From Methanobacteriota archaeon (lineage in GTDB: Archaea > Methanobacteriota > Methanobacteria > Methanobacteriales > Methanobacteriaceae): 27,290 nucleotides of DNA. Positions 8,068 to 16,111 of this stretch are shown piece by piece. The position numbers were made by a program, and so were the translations under genes. The notes below the pieces were generated by a model. The model made no database searches, had not been told where the DNA came from, and was given only the letters and a program-made list of their open reading frames with translations. Where the stretch lies: NCBI GenBank assembly GCA_023409695.1, contig JAEYQZ010000215.1, forward strand, positions 1 to 27,290. The letters are read 5' to 3'. Positions within the stretch are counted from its first letter, which is position 1. The number at the start of each line of letters is the position of its first letter.

Positions 8068-8817
8068 ATGTCAAATACAGTAAAAGAAAAATTTGACAGG
8101 ACCATGGAAATTTCAGATAAATCAAGAAAAATTAAAGAGATTGCAGTAGATCTCGGGGCAGATCTTTGCGGAATAGCAAGCCCAGACCGGTTCAACGGCG
8201 CCCCTAAAGGTCATCACCCTTTAGACATATATCCTGATTGTAAATCAGTGATAGTCTTTGCAAAAAGGGTTCCCTATGGATCTATATATGCTGAAAACTC
8301 CATTACATATACACATGCCAATAATGTAATTACTCAACTTGTTGATAGCTTAGGGTTGGAACTTTGTCTATTTTTAGAAGATTTAGGGATAAATACAGTC
8401 CCTATCCCTTCTGATGATCCTTCCGAATACTGGGAAGCTGATAAACAATATGCAAGGGGTATTTTATCACTGAGGCATGCAGGCTATTTTGCAGGGTTAG
8501 GAGTCATGGGTAAAAATACCCTGCTTATAAATGGAAAATACGGCAACATGATCCAGATCGGGGCAATTTTAGTAGATGTCCTACTTGAAAGTGACCCTAT
8601 TGCAAATTATGAAGGTTGTCGAGAGAAATGCAGCCTTTGTATAGATTCATGCCCTCAAAAAGCACTGGACCAAACAACTGTGAATCAAAAGCTGTGCAGA
8701 GAACTGTCAAATTTCATAACAGAACGAGGATTTAATTTAAAGAAATGCAACATATGCAGAACCATATGCCCTAATTGTAAGAATATAAAAAATTTGAGGG
8801 CTAATAATGTCAAATGA
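8068..8817 (+). CDS. QueG-like double [4Fe-4S] protein, copy 1
   Basis: A 249-residue cytosolic protein. The catalytic-domain part resembles epoxyqueuosine reductase and its corrinoid-linked relatives (ADLCGIASPDRF, then GVMGKNTLLI). A C-terminal ferredoxin-like pair of [4Fe-4S] clusters follows: C184, C188, C191, C195 and C210, C227, C230, C234. It lacks the C-terminal extension of full QueG (about 380 residues). Archaea make archaeosine rather than queuosine, so the automatic label epoxyqueuosine reductase is doubtful; an oxidoreductase of unknown substrate is safer. The frame is open to TTG 8056 and GTG 8059, but GGTG at 8058-8061 fits as the ribosome binding site for the ATG at 8068. Its end overlaps the methyltransferase start by 11 bases. 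Confidence 0.75.
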   Translation: MSNTVKEKFDRTMEISDKSRKIKEIAVDLGADLCGIASPDRFNGAPKGHHPLDIYPDCKSVIVFAKRVPYGSIYAENSITYTHANNVITQLVDSLGLELCLFLEDLGINTVPIPSDDPSEYWEADKQYARGILSLRHAGYFAGLGVMGKNTLLINGKYGNMIQIGAILVDVLLESDPIANYEGCREKCSLCIDSCPQKALDQTTVNQKLCRELSNFITERGFNLKKCNICRTICPNCKNIKNLRANNVK

Positions 8818-9484
8818 AGCTTTAAAAGAGAAATTTAATGAAAATGCAGAAAAATACGATAAAATAAGGAAGTTAATTATCCCCTGCTTCGATGAATTAT
8901 ATGACATAACTAAAAATCTTGCAAATTCCAAAAAAGACAAGCCACAAATATTAGATTTAGGTGCAGGAACCGGCTTACTTACAAAATATCTATTCGAAAA
9001 GTATCCTGAAGCAGAATTTACATTAATTGACCTTTCAGAAGAAATGCTTAAACTAGCTAAGAATAGATTTCAAAGATATAACAACTTTAAATATATTACA
9101 GCAGATTATCTTGAGCATGATTTCAATTCATTTGATATAATAGTTTCATCACTTTCAATACACCATATAGAAGATAAAGAAAAAAAGAAATTATATAAAA
9201 AGATTTATGATGCCCTCAACCCTGAAGGAATATTTTTAAATGCAGATCAGGTAATCGGTTCAACTCCAGATATTGATAAGACCTATCAAATGAACTGGAT
9301 GGAAAAAATAGATGAAAATAAATTTACTGGGCCTGAAAAAGATACTGCTATAGAACGCATGAAATTCGATAAGCCTGCAACGCTTGATGATAACCTTAAA
9401 TGGCTTAGAGACTGCGGGTTTGAAGATGTAGACATCTACTATAAATATTATAATTTTTGTATTTTCTATGCTAAAAAACCATAA
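8807..9484 (+). CDS. Class I SAM-dependent methyltransferase
   Basis: A 225-residue protein with the Rossmann-type methyltransferase core. Motif I is ILDLGAGTGLL (residues 48-58), the acidic residue at the end of strand 2 is D75 in LIDLSEEM, and IIVSSLSIHHI is the motif IV region. It transfers a methyl group from S-adenosylmethionine; the acceptor cannot be told, although the fold and length resemble small-molecule methyltransferases. GAGGG lies about 8 bases before the ATG, inside the end of the preceding Fe-S gene, and the 11-base overlap indicates translational coupling. Its place between two related Fe-S proteins suggests a shared pathway. Confidence 0.85.
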   Translation: MSNEALKEKFNENAEKYDKIRKLIIPCFDELYDITKNLANSKKDKPQILDLGAGTGLLTKYLFEKYPEAEFTLIDLSEEMLKLAKNRFQRYNNFKYITADYLEHDFNSFDIIVSSLSIHHIEDKEKKKLYKKIYDALNPEGIFLNADQVIGSTPDIDKTYQMNWMEKIDENKFTGPEKDTAIERMKFDKPATLDDNLKWLRDCGFEDVDIYYKYYNFCIFYAKKP

Positions 9485-9518
9485 ATCTAAAGTAAGTTAG
9501 CTGTTTAAGAGGTACAAC

Positions 9519-9983
9519 ATGAGTATAAGCTATATTGAGCTTGATAACGAGCATATAGATTCAATTAGGCCATTATGGGAAAAATTAAGGGATCATCATA
9601 AAGAGCTATCTCCCTATTTTTCAGAAAGGTATGTTGAATTAACATTTCAAGAAAGAAAAGATGATTTATTAGAGAAATCTGAAAAAGGGATTTTAAGAAT
9701 AGATACCGCCTACGATGAAGCAGCTGAACAGTATATTGGATACTGTATAAGTTCCATTTCAGATGAAAAAGTAGGAGAAGTGGATTCAATATATTTAGAC
9801 AAAAAATATAGATCTTCAGGTATTGGAGATGCTCTTATGAAACGTTCGCTTGACTGGATGGATCAAAACGGCATAGAAACTAAAAGAATCATGGTAGCAG
9901 CAGGTAACGAAAATACGCTTGTATTTTACGGCCGCTATAAATTCTTTCCAAAACATATAATTTTAGAGCAGTCCAATAAATAA
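9519..9983 (+). CDS. GNAT-family N-acetyltransferase
   Basis: A 154-residue acetyltransferase with a standard GNAT fold: strand VGEVDSIYLDKKY, the acetyl-CoA loop YRSSGIGDAL at residues 97-106, and the C-terminal GNENTLVFYGRYKFF, in which the tyrosine is the usual proton donor position. The substrate is not recognisable. GAGGT lies 6 bases before the ATG. It begins 34 bases after the methyltransferase and ends 12 bases before the second Fe-S gene, so it is part of the same operon. Confidence 0.88.
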   Translation: MSISYIELDNEHIDSIRPLWEKLRDHHKELSPYFSERYVELTFQERKDDLLEKSEKGILRIDTAYDEAAEQYIGYCISSISDEKVGEVDSIYLDKKYRSSGIGDALMKRSLDWMDQNGIETKRIMVAAGNENTLVFYGRYKFFPKHIILEQSNK

Positions 9984-9995
9984 CGAGGGAAAACT

Positions 9996-10697
9996 ATGCA
10001 GCTTGATTATAAAATTAGAATTACAGCAGAACACGAAGGTGCTGATTTCTTTGGTGTTGCAGATCTATCACGCGCAACCGACGCAATTACAGATCAAGGA
10101 GGCGAAATATGCGCCAAATATCCTAAAGCAGTCTCTATAGGCATTAGATTACCTCAAGCCATCGTTGATGAATTGCCAAGTCGAGATAACCGTGCTGTGG
10201 CAGTTAATTACCGGCATGCTTATGATATCACAAATTTACGTCTTGACCTTTTAACATCAAAGTTAGGGAGTATTATACAACAGAAAGGATATAATGCACT
10301 TCCAGTACCTGCATCAGAACGTTTTGATGATGAACGAATATGTGCTGTCTTTTCACATAAATTAGCTGCAAATTTAGCGGGTCTTGGATGGATTGGAAAA
10401 AGTTGTTTGCTCGTAACCCCTGAAGCGGGCCCTAGAGTTCGCTGGGCCACTGTACTTACAGATGCCCCACTAATTATAACTGGAGAACCAATGGAAGTAC
10501 GGTGCGGCGAATGCAATGAATGCGTAGAAATATGTCCAGTATCTGCATTTACAGGAGAGCCATTTAAAGAAAATGAGCCTCGAGAAGAAAGGTATGATGC
10601 CCGAAAATGTGAGGAATACCTTTATAACGCTGATGAAGATGATGATTGGGCTGTCTGCGGCTTATGCATTTATGTTTGTCCATATGGGAGAAAATAA
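9996..10697 (+). CDS. QueG-like double [4Fe-4S] protein, copy 2
   Basis: A 233-residue relative of the gene at 8068 with the same plan: an N-terminal GADFFGVADLSRA strand-loop, the central GLGWIGKSCLLVTPEAGPRVR, which is the QueG-type signature, and two [4Fe-4S] sites with cysteines at C170, C173, C176, C180 and C205, C221, C224, C228. GAGGG precedes the ATG. It ends the operon, 11 bases from the convergent flippase gene. The two copies differ widely in sequence, so they are not a recent duplication. Electron transfer or substrate reduction is likely; the substrate is unknown. Confidence 0.78.
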   Translation: MQLDYKIRITAEHEGADFFGVADLSRATDAITDQGGEICAKYPKAVSIGIRLPQAIVDELPSRDNRAVAVNYRHAYDITNLRLDLLTSKLGSIIQQKGYNALPVPASERFDDERICAVFSHKLAANLAGLGWIGKSCLLVTPEAGPRVRWATVLTDAPLIITGEPMEVRCGECNECVEICPVSAFTGEPFKENEPREERYDARKCEEYLYNADEDDDWAVCGLCIYVCPYGRK

Positions 10698-10708
10698 AAA
10701 ATTCATCC

Positions 10709-12253
10709 CTATTTAACAAATCTTTCCAGAAATCTATTCATTTTCATAAATGTTCCAGATAACGGGCCTAACCTGCGCCCAATTTTATTTAAAAGATTTA
10801 AATCTCTTTTTTCTAAAGCACCTATAACTGCTAAAATAAATAAGTAGATGAATGAAAAGACTGAAAGCGCGACAAATAGACCTATAACTGTTTTAGGAAT
10901 TAATCCAATTATTACGCCAGTTAAAATTGATGCAAATAGTATTTTAACCAGATTGACATAGGGTAATTGAGTATTGCTTATCTCAAGAACTTTCCATACT
11001 GAAAAAGCCATGATTATAAATGTAGCTACTGATGTAGCTGCTGCTGCACCAGTTAAACCATATAAAGGGACAAGTATCCATGTTAAAATCAGGTTTACAA
11101 TGCTTCCCAAAATTAAAAAGTACATTGGCAGATATGGTTTTCCCAATCCTTGAGAGATGCTTGATGATACGATATAAATAGAAAAAAATGCCATGGCAGC
11201 TATTAAAATAGTCAATGCATTGCCTGCAACAAGATAAGCAAGCGGAGCCCTCGGGAATATAATTGCAAGTATCGGCTGGGAAAAGAGTATAACAAGTGCA
11301 CAGAGAGGAAGAAGAACCATAATCAAGTACCTGTAAGAATATATCACATATTTTTGAATTATATGGTTATTTTTAAGGCTTAAAGCTTCTGAAGCTGCAG
11401 GAAGTATAGCCACTGCAATAGATGAAGAAATTATAAGTGGAATCCTCGAGACAGGGCTGACAATATTGTAATAACCAACATAGGTTTCATTCAAAAATAT
11501 ATTAATAATATATGTCCCTGTATCAAATAAGGCCAGTTCAGCCAGTCCAACCACAGTAACAGGTAATGAAAATATCAAAAGTTTTTTAGCCAGACCATAT
11601 TCATTAATATGCCTTAAACTTTTTTTTGCATCCTTGATGTTTTTCCATATTTTTTGCCTGAACAGTAGCAGCGAAAGAACCGCAGCTATAGCAAATCCTA
11701 TTATAGTCCCTATAACAGCCCCCAATACATAAAAACCCAATAAGATCAGGCTTACAGTCAATATTATCGTGAAAATCTGTTCAAATGCCCGGGTTAAAAG
11801 AAGATTACCCATGTCCTGATAACCCTGAAATACGCCTCTCACTAATCCTAAAATTATGCTGAAAGGCGTTATAAGTCCTATTATCTGGAAAAGAATTATA
11901 ATACTCGGTTGCCAGTGTAAAAATGGGGCTAATGGCTCTGCGAGGAAAAAAATAAGCAAAGTAGCAATGATGCTCATTACAACCATGATTTTTGCAGAGG
12001 TCTTAATAACCTGTTTAACCATATAAGTATCATTTTTAGCGTGATATTCAGCCACGTATTTTGCTACAGCAGGAGGAATACCTGCAGCCGCAACTAATAT
12101 CAAAACATTTTGTAGAGGAAGGACAAGGCTTACAATACCATAACCTGTAACGCCTAATAAATACTGTATTAATACCCTATAAAGATAGCCGCCTATTCTA
12201 AATAGAACATTTCCAAATAAATTAAGGAAACTACCTTTTACTACTTTTCGCAT
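10709..12253 (-). CDS. MATE/MurJ-superfamily polysaccharide flippase
   Basis: A 514-residue membrane protein with about 14 hydrophobic segments, in the MOP exporter superfamily (polysaccharide biosynthesis protein, Wzx/MurJ/SpoVB-like). The start MRKVVKGSFLNLFGNVLFRIGG and the following GYGIVSLVLPLQNVLILVAAAGIPPAVAKYVAE match the SpoVB/MurJ-like entry helix and loop. Members move lipid-linked sugars across the membrane; here a wall or S-layer glycan precursor, possibly of pseudomurein, is plausible, but no wall-synthesis gene is adjacent. It is transcribed alone. GGGGAATGGC precedes the ATG and a palindrome lies just upstream at 12279-12301. Confidence 0.85.
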   Translation of the reverse strand: MRKVVKGSFLNLFGNVLFRIGGYLYRVLIQYLLGVTGYGIVSLVLPLQNVLILVAAAGIPPAVAKYVAEYHAKNDTYMVKQVIKTSAKIMVVMSIIATLLIFFLAEPLAPFLHWQPSIIILFQIIGLITPFSIILGLVRGVFQGYQDMGNLLLTRAFEQIFTIILTVSLILLGFYVLGAVIGTIIGFAIAAVLSLLLFRQKIWKNIKDAKKSLRHINEYGLAKKLLIFSLPVTVVGLAELALFDTGTYIINIFLNETYVGYYNIVSPVSRIPLIISSSIAVAILPAASEALSLKNNHIIQKYVIYSYRYLIMVLLPLCALVILFSQPILAIIFPRAPLAYLVAGNALTILIAAMAFFSIYIVSSSISQGLGKPYLPMYFLILGSIVNLILTWILVPLYGLTGAAAATSVATFIIMAFSVWKVLEISNTQLPYVNLVKILFASILTGVIIGLIPKTVIGLFVALSVFSFIYLFILAVIGALEKRDLNLLNKIGRRLGPLSGTFMKMNRFLERFVK

Positions 12254-12278
12254 GCCATTCCCCTATTAAATATAATAT

Positions 12279-12301
12279 TTGCAAGTAATATATTACTGCA
12301 A
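12279..12301. promoter_or_regulatory. Palindrome upstream of flippase gene
   Basis: TTGC, one bulged A, AGTAATATATTACT, GCAA: a 14-bp perfect palindrome at 12284-12297 with four more pairing bases on each side. It lies 26-48 bases before the flippase start and borders its likely TATA element (about 12264-12278, minus strand). It is a candidate operator. Confidence 0.35.
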
Positions 12302-12465
12302 TAAAGTTATTATCTCTTCTTAAATAAAAGGTTAATGGATTTTAATGGAATTAATGTATAATTAAAAAAAGAGATTTGTTATGTTGGTTAAACATCCCAG
12401 CTAGCGAATTTTCAAAAATAGAACTATATACAATTTTTAAATACGAAAAATAAATTTAAAAGATT

Positions 12466-12984
12466 TTAAAGAGTGACATATTTTTCACTACTTACAATTT
12501 CATCTAAATGTTTCCTCGGCCTTGCATGTGGATTTTCATCTGCATATCCTAAAGTAAACATTGCAGGAACCCTTATTCTTTCAGGAATGTTTAAAATATT
12601 CCTGACTTTTTCTTCATCATATGCCCCAAGCCAGCACGTTCCAAGACCCAGTTCTGTAGCTTCAAGAATCATGAATGACACTGCAATTGAAAGATCTACT
12701 GTATAAGCATGCTGTCCACAGGGCATTACCCTTTCTGATTCTGTTGAGCATGCAACGATTGTAATTGGAGCTTCAGCGACAAACTGCTGTCCATTTGCTG
12801 CTTCTACAAGTTTTTCTCTTGATTCTTTATCTTTAACTACTATAAATTTCCATTCCTGACGGTTAGCAGCAGATGGGGAAATTCTAGCTACTTCCAGTAT
12901 ATCCTGAAGTTTTTCATCTTCAACTTCAATGTCTTTATACTTTCTAATACTACGCCTTTTACTTACAGCTTCAAAAACATCCAT
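12466..12984 (-). CDS. Nitroreductase-family FMN oxidoreductase
   Basis: A 172-residue flavoprotein. The N-terminal FMN-phosphate site is KRRSIRKYKD (residues 9-18), PSAANRQEWKFIVV (37-50) follows, and GLGTCWLGAYDEEKVRNILNIP is the C-terminal FMN-binding segment. The family reduces nitro compounds, quinones or flavins with NAD(P)H and works as a homodimer; short archaeal members such as this one have no known natural substrate. GGTGA lies 4 bases before the ATG. It is transcribed alone. Confidence 0.88.
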   Translation of the reverse strand: MDVFEAVSKRRSIRKYKDIEVEDEKLQDILEVARISPSAANRQEWKFIVVKDKESREKLVEAANGQQFVAEAPITIVACSTESERVMPCGQHAYTVDLSIAVSFMILEATELGLGTCWLGAYDEEKVRNILNIPERIRVPAMFTLGYADENPHARPRKHLDEIVSSEKYVTL

Positions 12985-13104
12985 AAAATCACCTTCAGCT
13001 CAAATTAAAAATTCTAATTAAGATAAACATTAAAAATTCATTTTCAGTATTATTTTATTGTTTTTATCTCTTAAATTTTGTCAAGTTTTCTATTTCATTA
13101 AAAC

Positions 13105-13216
13105 AGTACCAAAACCCTCGAACATGAATGTTCGGTGCATGTAAAAAATCTATGATTTTGCGGTTCAGGAAATTGAAAATTTCCTTCAACACCGAAAATT
13201 CTATGAATTTTCGAGT
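13105..13216. repeat. Array of four successive hairpins
   Basis: Four hairpins lie in tandem: CGAACA/TGTTCG (13119-13134), AAAATC-TAT-GATTTT (13145-13159), GGTT-c-AGGAAATT-GAA-AATTTCCT-tc-AACaCC (13162-13193) and CGAAAATTC-TAT-GAATTTTCG (13193-13213). The third has the same frame as the hairpins at 970-997 and 1018-1049. The array fills the spacer between the nitroreductase start and the small gene at 13281. No gene is visible in 12985-13280. Confidence 0.7.
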
Positions 13217-13280
13217 GGATAAAAATGAAAAATGAGTTGATTAAATTTAAATTATTCTAAAGTTTATTATTCTGCCATAT

Positions 13281-13382
13281 CTAGTGTGCATCTTCTGCGT
13301 CTATTAATTCGCCGTATTCTATTTCTAGCTGGCATCCTTTAGGGCCGCAGCACCAGTGTGGTAAATCAAATTCTACTAACAT
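13281..13382 (-). CDS. Small protein of 33 residues with WCCGPKGC motif
   Basis: The minus strand holds a complete frame from ATG at 13382 to TAG at 13281. GAGGTGA (13388-13394), almost full complementarity to the archaeal 16S rRNA end, lies 5 bases before the ATG. The product starts MLVEFDLPHWCCGPKGCQLE and continues with an acidic tail IEYGELIDAEDAH. Three cysteines and a histidine in HWCCGPKGC could bind a metal. A minus-strand TATA element at 13428-13440 predicts transcription from about 13408, so the gene probably has its own promoter. I do not recognise the family. It lies between the importer genes and the nitroreductase. It is too short for most gene finders, but the ribosome binding site and promoter spacing support it. 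Confidence 0.65.
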   Translation of the reverse strand: MLVEFDLPHWCCGPKGCQLEIEYGELIDAEDAH

Positions 13383-13402
13383 GGATTTCACCTCAATGTT
13401 GT

Positions 13403-13480
13403 GTATACTGTACTAATTGAGACTAAATTATATTTAAATTAAGTACGGACAAGAAAGATACATACTGCACTTTTGTATAC
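13403..13480 (-). promoter_or_regulatory. Promoter region of the 33-residue gene with GTATAC sites
   Basis: The minus-strand TATA element at 13428-13440 (AATTTAAATATAA) is bracketed by two GTATAC palindromes at 13403-13408 and 13475-13480. The first lies at the predicted transcription start, in an operator-like position. Confidence 0.4.
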
Positions 13481-13574
13481 TAACTACCATAATTACATAA
13501 TTTCAAAAAAACAATAGTAAAAATTTAATTTCAAAAAGAATTCTAAGTTTTAGCCTAAAAATAAAATTTTTGAA

Positions 13575-14324
13575 TTAGTCCCCGCTTTCAAGCAGGTTCA
13601 TTATTTCCTGCTTTAACTGTAAAAAATCAGGACTTAAACTATCTCTAATTCTCTTAATATTAACTTCAAATATCTTAGCAATTTTGCCCGGGCTTTTGCT
13701 CATTAAAATAACTCTATCTCCTAAAAATATCGCCTCATCAATGTCATGAGTTACAAAAATAATTGTTTTACCTTTATCCTCCCATATTTTGAGCAGATCT
13801 TTTTGAAGCTGACTTCTGGTTTGAATATCAAGGGCTCCAAACGGTTCATCCATTAAAAGTATATCTGGATCACCCGCTAACGATCTAACAATTGCAACTC
13901 GCTGTTTCATCCCGCCTGAAAGTTCATGAGGCATGGAATCTCTAAAATTTTGGAGTCCCACTATTTTCAGGTAATCTTCAGCAATTTTGTACCTTTCTTC
14001 TTCTGCAACTCCTTTCATTTCCAGGGGAAATGCAACATTTTCAATGACACTTCTCCATGGAAAAAGGGAATATTCCTGAAATACCATTCCACATTTGCAA
14101 TCAGGCCCTATTATTGCTTCATTATCCATTAAAATTTGGCCAGAACTTGGTTTATCCAGACCTGCTATAAGCCGGAGAATGGTGGATTTTCCACATCCTG
14201 AAGGGCCAAGAATGCATAAAAATTCTCCTTCCTCAACCTGGAAATTAATATCGTCTACTGATTTAAATGTAGTTCCTTTGCTTTCAAATATCCTCGAAAC
14301 GTTATTTACAGCTATTTTAGACAT
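13575..14324 (-). CDS. ABC importer ATPase, nitrate/sulfonate/taurine type
   Basis: A 249-residue ATPase of the SsuB/TauB/NrtD group. Walker A is GPSGCGKST (40-48), the Q-loop is Q83, the ABC signature is LSGGMKQ (135-141), Walker B is ILLMDE (155-160) and the H-loop is H193 in VTHD. PFGALDIQTR after Walker B is typical of this subfamily. It energises import through the permease encoded 14 bases upstream. The binding-protein, permease and ATPase genes form an operon. The substrate is not fixed by sequence; sulfonates, taurine, nitrate, or pyrimidine/thiamine precursors are all carried by relatives. Confidence 0.92.
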   Translation of the reverse strand: MSKIAVNNVSRIFESKGTTFKSVDDINFQVEEGEFLCILGPSGCGKSTILRLIAGLDKPSSGQILMDNEAIIGPDCKCGMVFQEYSLFPWRSVIENVAFPLEMKGVAEEERYKIAEDYLKIVGLQNFRDSMPHELSGGMKQRVAIVRSLAGDPDILLMDEPFGALDIQTRSQLQKDLLKIWEDKGKTIIFVTHDIDEAIFLGDRVILMSKSPGKIAKIFEVNIKRIRDSLSPDFLQLKQEIMNLLESGD

Positions 14325-14338
14325 GTTTCACCCATTGT

Positions 14339-15094
14339 TTAATTTCCGCTCCATAAAACATACTTATTTTCAGCCCTTCTAAAGGAATAATCCATTAAAA
14401 ATCCAATGATACCTATTATAATCATTCCAACAATTACTCCGCCAGTATCTATTAAATTCATAGATTCCATTATTAAATAACCTAAACCAGATTTTACAGC
14501 AATCATTTCCGCTGCTACAGTACACATCAATCCTATTCCAATTCCTACTCTCAAGCCAGTGAAGATGGAAGGTAAAGATGCAGGCATTATAACATTAGTT
14601 AAAATTTGGCGTTCGGAAGCACCTAATGTATATGCAGACTCTACAAACACTTTATTTATTCTTTTAACCCCATCTATTGTATTAATAAGCACAGGGAAGA
14701 ATGTTCCAATAAATATAATAAAAACAGCAGATTCAAATCCGAGTCCAAACCAGAGCATGGCAAAAGGTATCCATGCAAGGGGAGGTATTGGCCTTAAAAT
14801 TTGAATAGTTAAATTTGAGAGGTTTTCAGCTTTTTTTGACCATCCTAAAATAATTCCCAAAGGAACTGCAATAGCCGCTGCAATAATTAAACCAGTGATA
14901 ACCCTTGAAAGCGTTGCTAAAGTATCTATAAGCAGTTCATTAGTTCCTACTAATCCTAAAAATGAGCTCATTACCTCAGATGGTGAAGGTAAGATATATT
15001 CAGGGATAATATTGAATGAAGTTAATAGAGACCAAACTATAAGGATCAAAACAGGTATTATAAGTGCTGTCAAGTAAACATTTATTTTTTTCAT
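14339..15094 (-). CDS. ABC importer permease, SsuC/TauC type
   Basis: A 251-residue permease with about six membrane segments. The EAA coupling motif, which docks onto the ATPase, reads ESAYTLGASERQILTNVIMP followed by ASLPSIFTGLRVGIG (about residues 155-190). The first helix (about 7-28) and IITGLIIAAAIAVPLGIILG fit the SsuC/TauC group. The gene lies between those for the binding protein (21 bases upstream) and the ATPase (14 bases downstream). No substrate determinants can be read. Confidence 0.9.
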   Translation of the reverse strand: MKKINVYLTALIIPVLILIVWSLLTSFNIIPEYILPSPSEVMSSFLGLVGTNELLIDTLATLSRVITGLIIAAAIAVPLGIILGWSKKAENLSNLTIQILRPIPPLAWIPFAMLWFGLGFESAVFIIFIGTFFPVLINTIDGVKRINKVFVESAYTLGASERQILTNVIMPASLPSIFTGLRVGIGIGLMCTVAAEMIAVKSGLGYLIMESMNLIDTGGVIVGMIIIGIIGFLMDYSFRRAENKYVLWSGN

Positions 15095-15115
15095 ATTATC
15101 TTCCTGTAACCATTT

Positions 15116-16066
15116 TTAAGGCAAATACTGGAGGTCAAATATTTCATTTTGAGTTAAATTATGCTCTACATATCCCATTTGTCTCTGAATACTTACTATT
15201 TTTAAATCATTGTTTATAAATTCTTTATCAGGCACTGTAACAAATTTAATGTGGCTGAGTACCTTTTTTTCTGTATTAACATCTATTTTATATTGTTTTG
15301 ACAGTACTGAAACTGCCTCATCCCTGTTGTTATTAATATAATTAGTTGCATTCTGGTGTATTTTAAGTATTTTTTTAAGTTTATCTGGATTATTTTGCAT
15401 GAAATCACTGCTTGCTACTATAACACAGCAGGGATGATCCTTCCATATTTCATCAGAATACATGAATGTTTTTCCATATCCTCCAGAACTTGCTTGAGTA
15501 ACGTATGGTTCCCATACAATGTAGCCGTCAATTCTACCGGATTGAAGAGCCTCTGGCATTAAAGAGGTTTGCATTTCCCTTATATCAATTGACTTAGGAG
15601 TTATATTATTTTCCTGAAGTAAATAATCCAATAGAATATCTTGTATAGATCCTCTAGATGGTATAATCATAGTTTGACCCTCAAAATCAGCTACATTATT
15701 AATATTTGAATTTTGTGCAATTACTATGCCGCTGCCCTCTTCATTTACAGCCCCAACAATCTTTAATGGCATTCCTTTATCTATGGCCATTGTTGCAGGT
15801 GCAGTTCCAACATATCCAACATCAATTTGTCCAGCAGCCATAGCAATCACTATATCCGCGCCAACATTAAAAGACTGCAGTTCAACTTTCATCCCTTGAG
15901 CTTCAAACATTCCCTTTGCATTTGCAACAGCTAATGCTGCACTATGTTGGTCATTAGCCAGATATCCAATGCGTACCGTATCTTTTGGATGGGCATTATA
16001 GCTATAAACTCCCGATAATGCAATAATTACAACTACAACCAGACAGCCCATCAACAACTTATTCAT
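15116..16066 (-). CDS. Substrate-binding protein, NMT1/SsuA-like
   Basis: A 316-residue extracytoplasmic binding protein. An N-terminal hydrophobic anchor or signal (residues 5-24, no convincing lipobox) is followed by a periplasmic-binding fold of the NMT1/THI5/SsuA type: VRIGYLANDQHSAALAVANAKGMFEAQG, VGYVGTAPATMAIDKGMPL, EGSGIVIAQ, IPSRGSIQDILLDYLL and GYIVWEPYVTQA are family blocks. It captures a small substrate (sulfonate, taurine, nitrate or heterocycle in relatives) and passes it to the permease. It begins 45 bases after the larB stop. The ATG has no clear ribosome binding site and a TATA-like ATATAAAAAATAG lies about 25 bases upstream, so it may be leaderless with its own promoter. Confidence 0.88.
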   Translation of the reverse strand: MNKLLMGCLVVVVIIALSGVYSYNAHPKDTVRIGYLANDQHSAALAVANAKGMFEAQGMKVELQSFNVGADIVIAMAAGQIDVGYVGTAPATMAIDKGMPLKIVGAVNEEGSGIVIAQNSNINNVADFEGQTMIIPSRGSIQDILLDYLLQENNITPKSIDIREMQTSLMPEALQSGRIDGYIVWEPYVTQASSGGYGKTFMYSDEIWKDHPCCVIVASSDFMQNNPDKLKKILKIHQNATNYINNNRDEAVSVLSKQYKIDVNTEKKVLSHIKFVTVPDKEFINNDLKIVSIQRQMGYVEHNLTQNEIFDLQYLP

Positions 16067-16111
16067 AGCTTATAAACCCATGCTATTTTTTATATTAGTA
16101 TAATTTTAAGA

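Noticed and set aside
8068..8817. True epoxyqueuosine reductase
   Set aside because: The family match is real, but the protein is shorter than QueG and archaea modify G15 to archaeosine, so the reaction is not expected.
13105..13216. CRISPR-like array
   Set aside because: The units are single hairpins of different sequence with 8-9 base linkers, not identical repeats with unique spacers, and no cas gene is near.
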